Source: Ruminococcaceae bacterium UBA1785 (lineage in GTDB: Bacteria > Bacillota > Clostridia > Oscillospirales > Acutalibacteraceae). From it: DNA of 7,757 nucleotides. Where the stretch lies: positions 1 to 7,757 of the forward strand of contig DCGF01000113.1 in NCBI GenBank assembly GCA_002314555.1. The letters are read 5' to 3'. How positions within the stretch are numbered: position 1 is the stretch's first letter; the number at the start of each line of letters is the position of its first letter. This document shows, piece by piece, positions 1 to 5,617 of the stretch. Both the position numbers and the translations under genes were made by a program. The notes below the pieces were generated by a model that made no database searches, was not told where the DNA came from, and saw only the letters and a program-made list of their open reading frames with translations.

Positions 1-2156
1 CCACCACGGATGATCATATCCTTGAGTCGGCCAGTGATGCGGTAGTTGCCCTGCTCATCCTTGCAGGCAAGGTCACCTGAATGCAGCCAGCCGTCAGCGT
101 CAATGGTCTGAGCGGTAGCCAGAGGCATCTTATAGTAGCCCTTCATGATGTTGTATCCACGAGCTACAAATTCACCGTCAACTCCGTCAGGTAGGTCTGC
201 GCCGGTCTCCGGATCAACGATTTTACACTCAATTTCAGGAAGTGGTCGGCCGACTGTTGTACAACGTACTTCGATCGAGTCATCGGTCGAACTCATTGTG
301 CAACCTGGGGAGGCCTCTGTCTGACCATACACGATAGTGATTTGGTCCATATGCATTTTCTCAACAACCTCTTCCATTACTGGAATTGGACATGGAGAAC
401 CAGCCATGATACCTGTACGCATGTATGAGAAGTCAGTGCTCTCGAAATCAGGATGCTGAAGCATAGCGATAAACATCGTAGGTACGCCGTGGAAGGCAGT
501 GATGTGTTCCTGATTTATACATGCCAAGGATGGCTTTGCTGAAAAGTATGGAATTGGGCAAAGTGTGCCACCGTGAGTCATCGTAGCGGTCATAGCAAGA
601 ACCATACCGAAGCAGTGGAACATTGGAACCTGAACCATCATTCGGTCCGCGGTTGAAAGATCCATTCTGTCACCGATGTTTTTACCGTTGTTTACGATGT
701 TATAGTGGGTGAGCATTACGCCCTTAGGGAAGCCTGTTGTACCAGATGTGTACTGCATGTTAGCTACATCGTTTTTATCAACTGTGGCTGCTATACGGAG
801 CACTTCTACAAGTGGCACTTTCTTAGACTTCTCTACTGCCTCTTCAAAGGTTAAGGCACCATCCATTTCAAAGCCAACTGTAATTACATTACGAAGGAAT
901 GGAAGACGCTTTGCGTGAAGAGGTTTGCCCTTCTTTGTCTCTTTAAGTTCAGGGCAAAGCTCTTCTACAGTGGCTTTGTATGAGTTGCCCTTGTTACCCT
1001 CGATCATTACGAGTGTGTGAGTATCAGACTGTTTAAGAAGATACTCAAGTTCAGCAATTTTATATGCTGTGTTAACGGTTACTAAAACTGCACCAATTTT
1101 AGTGGTAGCCCAGAAAGCGATGTACCACTCAGGAACATTAGTCGCCCAAACAGCAACCTGTGTTCCCTTCTTTACACCTAAGGCTAAAAGTGCTCTAGCA
1201 AACGTATCTACGTCATCTCTGAATTCTGAGTATGTACGTGTATAGTCAAGAGTTGTGTACTTAAATGCGAGTTGATCAGGAAATTCCTCGCACATTGCGT
1301 CGAGAACTTGAGGGAAAGTTTTATCTATCAAGGTCTCTTTTTTCCAGAGGAATTTACCTGTGTGAGCATTGTTATAGTAGTAGTGAGAAGATGATTTTGC
1401 GCTAGCCATTAAGCTGTGCATGTAGTGATAGTAATGGATTAAAATTACTTCAAAATCATCAACTTCTGGAAGGAACTTAGGGTTCCATTCAAGACAGATT
1501 GTGCCGTCATAGTTTACTGATTTAAGTGCATTAAGCATGTCCTCTACAGGGAGGTCTCCCTCACCTATCAAGGCATATTTTCTGTCATTTGTTTGGTCAA
1601 CTATGTGAACAAGTTTTACATATGCACCGAGGTTTTTAATGGTGGTCTCAGCGTCTTCCCCTGCGTTGAAATATGTATCATGCATATTCCAGTCAGCAGC
1701 AAGATTATCACATGCAAAATGCTTCAAAACACCCGAGAGTTTCTCTGTGTCAGCGAATAAATCTCTAGTAACTATGAGGATTGTGACACCTGCAGCTTCT
1801 GCTATAGGGATAGCTTTTTCAAGGAATGCTATACAGTTGTCTACAGCGTCATCAGCGTCACTTTCAGCATATACTTTGACATACTGACAGTGGATGCGGT
1901 TTGCAGCCCTCATGAGGCCTGCAAGAGTCATATACATAGATTCATGATCTGCTTTTTCTGCTATGTTGAAATTGCTATTGATGGCAGCAATTTCAACACC
2001 ATTTGAGAAGAATAATTTACGAATCTTCTCAGCATGGCTTGTTACAAATCCGATATCATGAATCTCGATTGAATCAAATTTTGATTCATTGGCAAGAGTG
2101 ACAAAATCCTTGAGTCTGTACTCTGGCCAATATTTAGTTGAAAAGCCGAGTTTCAA
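1..2156 (-). CDS. TIM-barrel (sugar isomerase-like) / AMP-forming acyl-CoA ligase fusion, 3'-truncated by window edge
   Basis: One uninterrupted frame of 718 codons; the C-terminus lies beyond the left edge. Residues about 1-228 resemble the xylose-isomerase-like/AP-endonuclease-2 TIM barrel (IEIHD at 30-34, DWNMHDT at 155-161, HIVD at 184-187, GEGD at 198-201, YDGTICLEW at 216-224). Residues 229-275 are a linker. From about 276 it is an adenylate-forming acyl-CoA synthetase: P-loop YTSGTTGFPKG (469-479), VPMFHCFG (510-517), YGQTEASPG (610-618), GWLHSGD (689-695) and the hinge GRLKDMIIRG (709-718). The C-terminal domain with the catalytic lysine is not visible. The family activates a carboxylic acid to acyl-AMP and then acyl-CoA; the substrate cannot be read from sequence, though the motifs look closer to ACSF2/FadD-type fatty acid ligases than to acetyl-CoA synthetase. 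The TTG start is chosen because GAGGAGG lies 7 bases upstream and no in-frame ATG is near. It follows the LeuA-like gene by 2 bases, so the two are probably translationally coupled. Confidence 0.88.
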   Translation of the reverse strand, partial: MKLGFSTKYWPEYRLKDFVTLANESKFDSIEIHDIGFVTSHAEKIRKLFFSNGVEIAAINSNFNIAEKADHESMYMTLAGLMRAANRIHCQYVKVYAESDADDAVDNCIAFLEKAIPIAEAAGVTILIVTRDLFADTEKLSGVLKHFACDNLAADWNMHDTYFNAGEDAETTIKNLGAYVKLVHIVDQTNDRKYALIGEGDLPVEDMLNALKSVNYDGTICLEWNPKFLPEVDDFEVILIHYYHYMHSLMASAKSSSHYYYNNAHTGKFLWKKETLIDKTFPQVLDAMCEEFPDQLAFKYTTLDYTRTYSEFRDDVDTFARALLALGVKKGTQVAVWATNVPEWYIAFWATTKIGAVLVTVNTAYKIAELEYLLKQSDTHTLVMIEGNKGNSYKATVEELCPELKETKKGKPLHAKRLPFLRNVITVGFEMDGALTFEEAVEKSKKVPLVEVLRIAATVDKNDVANMQYTSGTTGFPKGVMLTHYNIVNNGKNIGDRMDLSTADRMMVQVPMFHCFGMVLAMTATMTHGGTLCPIPYFSAKPSLACINQEHITAFHGVPTMFIAMLQHPDFESTDFSYMRTGIMAGSPCPIPVMEEVVEKMHMDQITIVYGQTEASPGCTMSSTDDSIEVRCTTVGRPLPEIECKIVDPETGADLPDGVDGEFVARGYNIMKGYYKMPLATAQTIDADGWLHSGDLACKDEQGNYRITGRLKDMIIRG

Positions 2157-2158
2157 GG

Positions 2159-3532
2159 TTATGCCTCCTCGTATACGATTTTGTTGATAGCATCAACATA
2201 TGCGTGAATAGATGCACCGATGATATCCGTTGAGACACCATCACCTGCATAAAGTTTTCCGTTATCGGCACGAAGCTTAATGATAGTATGACCAGCAGCC
2301 TCACTACCTTCAGATGTAGTAAGTACCTGGAAGTCATCAAGTTCATACTCGTGACCGATTATTTGGTTGATAGCGGTGAAGGCAGCGTCGATAGGGCCGT
2401 CGCCTGTAGCGACACCCTCAAGTGCTTCACCGTTATACTTAAGTTTAATGTTTGCAGTGGCCTTAATGATATTGCCACTGTTAATTACGTAGTTTTCGAT
2501 TTCGTATGTCGCAGGTGCTGTGAAAGCAGAAGTAGCAATAATTACTTCAAGCTCTTTTGAATCTACGATAGATTTCTTTCCAGCAACACGCTTGAAAGCT
2601 GAGTATACGTTAATTTCTTCGTCTTCTGTAAGGTTGTATCCAAGAGTCTTTGCAGCTTTTGTTACGGTCTCCTGTGAGTCTTCCTCTGAGAGTGCAAAGT
2701 CTACGTTGCTTACGTCGACATTAGGTTTTGCTACTTCTTTCTCAGCACCGTTTTGAGCCTGGGCTTTAACGTTCTTAAAGCCAGTTTTAAGCTGATTACT
2801 CTTAATTGATGAGGAGATGCCGAGGTCGGCACCACGCTTGTCGATTACGTTTGCGATGCTTTCGATTTCGCTTGTGTCAGTTTTAATCTCGTTTGCGCCT
2901 GCTTTGATGGCTGCGAAAGCGCAGGCAGTCGCAAGACCTAAAGTGTTTACAACTGAAACTGCGAAATCGACGTCTGAAAGCTTTGGTAAATCATTCTTAA
3001 GTTTACCTATAAACTCACCAAACTCATCAGGCATCATTCTGCCCTCTGTGTCACAAACAGTAACCTTTGTAGCACCTGCATCAATAGCTGCATTTAAAGC
3101 ATCCTTAAGGAAGCCAAATTCTGCTCTTGTAGAATCAAGAGCCTCGAATTCAACATTAACTGTCTTCTCTTTACATGCCTTAACCTTAGCATCAATTACT
3201 TCAAGCATCTTAGCAGGTTTTACATGACAGTGATATTCCATCTGAACTGTGCTTACTGGAAGAGAAACCTTTAAAATAGGTCTCTTAGCATTCTTAATAG
3301 AATCCCAAGTACCTTCAATATCATCTGTAGCATTAGCTGAAAGGCGTGCTTCCTTTAGTGTAGTAGCGAGAGTTTTATTTAGTAGAGAATCAGTTTGGGC
3401 ATTAGTAATTATAGGCAGATCAACACAAGCGAAGTTAAGTTTATCCATAATCTTCGCCATCTCTACCTTATCTTTAAAGCTAAGTCCTTCTGTTTTGCTG
3501 ATTGTTACATCAGTTAAGTTAATTTTTCTCAT
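2159..3532 (-). CDS. LeuA-like protein: degenerate isopropylmalate synthase barrel with intact LeuA regulatory domain (probable pseudoenzyme)
   Basis: A 457-residue protein. Residues 1 to about 240 align in order with the DRE-TIM (HMGL-like) barrel of 2-isopropylmalate synthase: AAIDAGATKVTVCDTEGRMMP (148-168) matches the INAGAT...DT.GYTMP segment, and LGLATACAFAAIKAGA (198-213) matches the LGLAV.NSLAAV.AGA segment. The active site is missing, however. The LRDGEQ motif is replaced around residues 6-15 (LTDVTISKTE), the HxH metal motif is S193-V194-V195, and the NGIGERAGN loop is TSEIESIAN (220-228). The conserved GSGAFAHSSGIHQDG subdomain is absent; a short linker (about 240-280) sits there. 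Residues about 335-457 form a good LeuA dimerisation/leucine-binding domain, with GDGPIDAAFTAI (377-388) and GDGVSTDIIGAS (430-441). A normal LeuA is about 500-520 aa. The start has AAGGAG 8-9 bases upstream. A leucine-sensing or scaffolding role is inferred; a new catalytic activity is not excluded. Confidence 0.88.
   Translation of the reverse strand: MRKINLTDVTISKTEGLSFKDKVEMAKIMDKLNFACVDLPIITNAQTDSLLNKTLATTLKEARLSANATDDIEGTWDSIKNAKRPILKVSLPVSTVQMEYHCHVKPAKMLEVIDAKVKACKEKTVNVEFEALDSTRAEFGFLKDALNAAIDAGATKVTVCDTEGRMMPDEFGEFIGKLKNDLPKLSDVDFAVSVVNTLGLATACAFAAIKAGANEIKTDTSEIESIANVIDKRGADLGISSSIKSNQLKTGFKNVKAQAQNGAEKEVAKPNVDVSNVDFALSEEDSQETVTKAAKTLGYNLTEDEEINVYSAFKRVAGKKSIVDSKELEVIIATSAFTAPATYEIENYVINSGNIIKATANIKLKYNGEALEGVATGDGPIDAAFTAINQIIGHEYELDDFQVLTTSEGSEAAGHTIIKLRADNGKLYAGDGVSTDIIGASIHAYVDAINKIVYEEA
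2164..2170 (-). promoter_or_regulatory. Ribosome binding site fixing the TTG start of the fusion gene
   Basis: GAGGAGG lies inside the last codons of the upstream LeuA-like gene, 7 bases before TTG at 2156. The strong site at ideal spacing supports TTG initiation and translational coupling, and explains why no ATG is present at the N-terminus. Confidence 0.75.
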
Positions 3533-3551
3533 AATAAAACTCTCCTTAAAT

Positions 3552-3586
3552 AAAAAAATCCCAGAAATGCACTAACATTCCTGGGA
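3552..3586 (-). terminator. Intrinsic terminator of the T-box leader
   Basis: TCCCAGGAATG pairs with CATTTCTGGGA over 11 bp (one G-U) around a 6-base loop, followed by seven T residues on the minus strand. It lies between the T-box core and the ribosome site at about 3541-3547, as expected for the conditional attenuator. Confidence 0.92.
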
Positions 3587-3828
3587 CGATAAACTAAGTT
3601 ACCGCGGTACCACCCACGTTCCGATTAAATCGGCTCTTTGAGGCTCTAACAAGCCCTTTGTCTGTAACGGGACAATCCCGGAACTCCTTATACAACCAAA
3701 GTCTTTAGGGAATTCTGCTCCAGTACGAGACTGTCTTTGGGACGAACGCTGGTTCGCAGCAACCACCAGCTCTCTTTGAACGTTTATCCAAAGGCATAAT
3801 ACCTTCAACGCATTTATATTTAATTTAT
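3552..3828 (-). promoter_or_regulatory. T-box riboswitch leader, probable leucine specifier (CUC)
   Basis: The leader of the LeuA-like operon. The T-box core AACGTGGGTGGTACCGCG is at 3603-3620, followed by a terminator. Stem I is readable: CUUUGG (3788-3793) pairs with CCAAAG (3735-3740), AACG (3781-3784) with CGUU (3745-3748), and CUGGU (3765-3769) with ACCAG (3749-3753). The conserved AGAGAG bulge and GGUUG-UGCGAA distal-loop sequences are also present. The codon at the usual specifier distance before UGGAGC is CUC (3727-3729), leucine; the neighbouring registers GUC (Val) and UCG (Ser) are less well placed. The UGGU of the antiterminator bulge would pair with an ACCA tRNA end, consistent with the A discriminator of tRNA-Leu. 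Uncharged tRNA should favour the antiterminator and switch on both downstream genes. T-box identity is near certain; the amino acid is moderately certain. Confidence 0.93.
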
Positions 3829-3834
3829 GCAATT

Positions 3835-3863
3835 ATTATATTTATTATATATATAAAAGTCAA
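3835..3863 (-). promoter_or_regulatory. Sigma-A promoter of the T-box operon
   Basis: The -35 is TTGACT (3858-3863), the spacer is 17 bp, and the -10 is a perfect TATAAT (3835-3840). Predicted transcription start is near 3828, just ahead of Stem I. The near-consensus strength fits control by attenuation rather than by a weak promoter. Confidence 0.85.
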
Positions 3864-3871
3864 CTTAAATT

Positions 3872-3907
3872 TTTGTACTAATAATATATTTACATTGTTA
3901 GTACTAA
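3872..3907. promoter_or_regulatory. Paired palindromic operator-like sites between divergent promoters
   Basis: TTAGTACTAA (3898-3907) is a perfect 10-bp palindrome inside the spacer of the toxin-antitoxin promoter. TTTGTACTAA (3872-3881) is a copy with one mismatch, centred 26 bp upstream, and lies between the two divergent -35 boxes. Ribbon-helix-helix antitoxins such as DinJ/RelB typically bind short palindromes at their own promoter, so these are the likely autoregulatory sites. The binding protein is inferred. Confidence 0.6.
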
Positions 3908-3917
3908 ATGTTATACT
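3889..3917 (+). promoter_or_regulatory. Promoter of the toxin-antitoxin pair
   Basis: The -35 is TTTACA (3889-3894), the spacer is 17 bp, and the -10 is TATACT (3912-3917); each box differs from consensus at one position. A perfect palindrome occupies the spacer, suggesting repression by occlusion. The 5' untranslated region is about 36 bases. Confidence 0.75.
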
Positions 3918-3959
3918 CTTTTTGGGTAAATTATTGGGATAACTTAGGGGGAATTTAAC

Positions 3960-4241
3960 ATGAAGGGAAAGAAAACAACTATGACCATCCGCGTAGATGA
4001 AGGTCTAAAACACGATGCCCAAGTATTATTTGATGATCTTGGATTAGACATGACCACCGCTGTTACAATCTTTTTAAAACAGTGTGTTCTTCACTGGAAA
4101 ATACCGTTTGAAATCAACTACCCTACTCCGAACGCAGAAACTCTTGCAGCAATCGAAGAATGTGAGGACGCCATCAAGCATCCAGAAAAGTACAAGTCCT
4201 ACACCAATGTAGAAGAAATGATGGAGGAGTTGTTAAAATAG
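3960..4241 (+). CDS. dinJ: Type II antitoxin, RelB/DinJ family
   Basis: A 93-residue protein of typical DinJ/RelB size. Residues about 5-45 form the ribbon-helix-helix DNA-binding part: the strand TMTIRVDE (7-14), then LFDDLGLDMTTAVTIFLKQ (23-41), which matches the family pattern LF..LGLs..tAi.iFLkQ, and IPFEI (48-52). The acidic C-terminal half (about 60-93, rich in E and D) is expected to wrap around and neutralise the toxin. AGGGGG (3946-3951) lies 8 bases before the ATG, supporting this start over the internal Met8. The toxin gene begins one base after the stop, the usual order for this family. It probably represses its own promoter through the palindromes at 3872-3907. The specific DinJ subfamily rests on the YafQ-like partner. 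Confidence 0.93.
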   Translation: MKGKKTTMTIRVDEGLKHDAQVLFDDLGLDMTTAVTIFLKQCVLHWKIPFEINYPTPNAETLAAIEECEDAIKHPEKYKSYTNVEEMMEELLK

Positions 4242-4242
4242 T

Positions 4243-4512
4243 ATGTTAAATATTTCCTCCCTAAATTCCTTTAATAAAAACCTAAAAACCGTTAAAAAAC
4301 GAAACTACGATATATCATTACTAAATGAAGTAATCACTATGTTAGCAAACAAAGAAAAATTACCTGATAAATATTTTGACCACCAATTAACTGGGATTTT
4401 ATCCGATTACAAAGAATGTCACATAAAACCCGATTGGTTACTAATATATAGAATAAAAGGAAACACTCTATACTTAGTGAATACAGGAACTCATTCAGAT
4501 TTGTTTGGATAG
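4243..4512 (+). CDS. yafQ: Type II toxin, YafQ-like mRNA interferase (RelE/ParE superfamily)
   Basis: An 89-residue protein whose motifs match the YafQ family throughout: FDHQLTG (45-51), ECHIKPDWLLIYR (58-70) and GTHSDLF (82-88). The residues aligning with the YafQ catalytic set are all present: H47, H60, D64, H84 and F88, at a constant offset of three from E. coli YafQ. The toxin should therefore be an active ribosome-dependent endoribonuclease that cuts mRNA during translation when the antitoxin is degraded. The gene starts one base after the antitoxin stop. The nearest ribosome site, GGAGGAG, lies about 13 bases upstream inside the antitoxin, so translation probably depends on coupling, which would keep toxin below antitoxin. 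There is no sign of truncation. Confidence 0.95.
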   Translation: MLNISSLNSFNKNLKTVKKRNYDISLLNEVITMLANKEKLPDKYFDHQLTGILSDYKECHIKPDWLLIYRIKGNTLYLVNTGTHSDLFG

Positions 4513-4516
4513 ATTA

Positions 4517-4545
4517 AAAAGGAGTAGCTTTATGCTACTCCTTTT
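4517..4545. terminator. Bidirectional terminator between the toxin and transporter genes
   Basis: AAAAGGAGTAGC (4517-4528) pairs perfectly with GCTACTCCTTTT (4534-4545) around a 5-base loop. The T-rich 3' arm serves the plus strand; on the minus strand the hairpin is followed by T5. It separates the convergent toxin gene and the eamA-type gene. Confidence 0.85.
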
Positions 4546-4586
4546 GCTATTCGGCCAAGATTGATGCTCGGTAGAGCCCTTTTCGT

Positions 4587-5477
4587 TTAGTCTTTTGACT
4601 CCATTTCTGGCTGTTTGCGGCCGGAACAGTAGAGACCGAGAAGGATGAGAGCCATGCCGAAAACAGCGAGTATGTTTAGGGCGGACATCTTTACGATGAC
4701 TTGGGCTATGAGGGTTATAGCAGGCATAATGAAGAGGTATTTGGCTGTAGTAACTGGGCCAAGTCTCTCTGCCGCCCTGTTCCAAGTACAGTAGCAAAGT
4801 GCACTTGCAAAGATGCCGAGATATGCTATTCCAAGAATAGTAATTGGTGTGAATTTTTCTTTGGCAAAATCTGCTCTTAGGATAACTGGAATTATCATTT
4901 CTATGAGAGAATAGAAGAAGAGCTTTCTAGTGACTATAAAGCCCTTAATCCCTTTATCTGCGAGGATTTTAATGATTATAGTGTAGATGGCCCAGAGCCA
5001 AACTGTGCATAGAATAATGATGTCACCTTTTACTCCTGTTTCTATGATTTTAGAGTCACCGAAGGAGACAAATCCTACACCGATTATAGAGATTATCATG
5101 CCGAAAATAGTCTCTTTTGTAGGCTTAGTTTTGAAGACTATAGCAGAGAAAATTGCGGTAAAAAGTGGAGCCATGGCGGTAATGAAAGATACGCTGGCTG
5201 GAGTCGTATATTTAACGCTTAGGTTCTCCATGTATTGATAGTAGCTGGTGCCTATAACCGAGGCTACAAAGAGCATAAGTTCGTTCTTAAGGCCTAATGA
5301 TGTAGGCTTTTTTGGATAGATAATCCAGATACAAACGTATGCTAGTACATATCTAAGGAAGAGAATTTCAAGGTTTGTAAACACGCCCATTAGAGCCTTA
5401 GTACATAAAAATGTTAAGGCCCAAATAAAGATTGTTATAAACGCTAAAGCGTGTTCTTTAAAGCTGTTCTTATCCAT
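4587..5477 (-). CDS. EamA/DMT-family transporter
   Basis: A 296-residue integral membrane protein of usual DMT length, with about ten hydrophobic segments in two EamA repeats (about 9-140 and 150-284). Family features include FIWALTFLCTKAL near the N-terminus, YTTPASVSFITAMAPLFTAI (90-109) at the end of repeat one, and WNRAAERLGPVTTAKYLFIMP (232-252) in repeat two, corresponding to the conserved A...lg...a....l.P segment. The C-terminal tail is polar and charged. Members export or exchange amino acids, nucleosides and other small metabolites; the substrate is not readable here. The start is supported by AGGAG 6 bases upstream and by its own promoter at 5509-5536. It is monocistronic: convergent with the toxin gene on one side and divergent from the membrane protein gene on the other. 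Confidence 0.93.
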   Translation of the reverse strand: MDKNSFKEHALAFITIFIWALTFLCTKALMGVFTNLEILFLRYVLAYVCIWIIYPKKPTSLGLKNELMLFVASVIGTSYYQYMENLSVKYTTPASVSFITAMAPLFTAIFSAIVFKTKPTKETIFGMIISIIGVGFVSFGDSKIIETGVKGDIIILCTVWLWAIYTIIIKILADKGIKGFIVTRKLFFYSLIEMIIPVILRADFAKEKFTPITILGIAYLGIFASALCYCTWNRAAERLGPVTTAKYLFIMPAITLIAQVIVKMSALNILAVFGMALILLGLYCSGRKQPEMESKD

Positions 5478-5508
5478 TACTCTCTCCTACTAATTTAAAC
5501 ACCATAAG

Positions 5509-5536
5509 AGTATATCATAATTAATTGATTTCTCAA
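5509..5536 (-). promoter_or_regulatory. Promoter of the EamA transporter gene
   Basis: The -35 is TTGAGA (5531-5536) and the -10 is TATACT (5509-5514), with a 16-bp spacer. TGA directly before the -10 gives an extended -10 (TGn). The ATG lies about 30 bases downstream of the -10. Confidence 0.72.
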
Positions 5537-5566
5537 CTAAAAAACCTTTATTTAATTAATTATTTA

Positions 5567-5578
5567 TGATAATATAAT
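5567..5578 (+). promoter_or_regulatory. Probable -10 region for the small membrane protein gene
   Basis: TATAAT at 5573-5578 is a consensus -10, overlapped by an alternative TAATAT preceded by TGA (extended -10). No convincing -35 is present at 17 bp. The distance to the ATG at 5618 is suitable. Position is likely; the exact register is uncertain. Confidence 0.45.
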
Positions 5579-5617
5579 CAAGTATTATTGAAACGGCTCT
5601 TTTTGAGGAGGCACAAA

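Noticed and set aside
1407..1421. Separate start for an independent acyl-CoA ligase gene at internal Met246 or Met250
   Set aside because: No Shine-Dalgarno sequence lies upstream of either ATG, and the frame is continuous with the barrel, so a fusion is the simpler reading.
3224..3232. H101-C-H103 in the LeuA-like protein as a surviving HxH metal motif
   Set aside because: It lies about 90 residues before the position where the HxH motif aligns (193-195) and is not in the equivalent barrel strand.
2817..3575. Plus-strand open frames opposite the LeuA-like gene (2817-3227, 3249-3575)
   Set aside because: They are shadows of the conserved minus-strand gene, with serine- and alanine-rich translations typical of antisense frames and no ribosome sites.
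3599..3832. 77-codon minus-strand open frame ahead of the LeuA-like gene
   Set aside because: It lies wholly within the T-box leader, has no ribosome site, and its bases are accounted for by Stem I and the T-box core.
4564..4577. Small GCTC/GAGC hairpin just downstream of the EamA stop
   Set aside because: Only 4 bp of stem; too weak to call as a terminator, and a strong one lies at 4517-4545.
4495..4797. 100-codon minus-strand frame overlapping the toxin and transporter 3' ends
   Set aside because: It runs through the bidirectional terminator and out of frame through the EamA gene; no ribosome site and no protein-like composition.
5588..5617. Ten-codon N-terminal extension of the small membrane protein from a TTG
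   Set aside because: The AGGAGG ribosome site for the ATG at 5618 falls inside the extension, and no ribosome site precedes the TTG.
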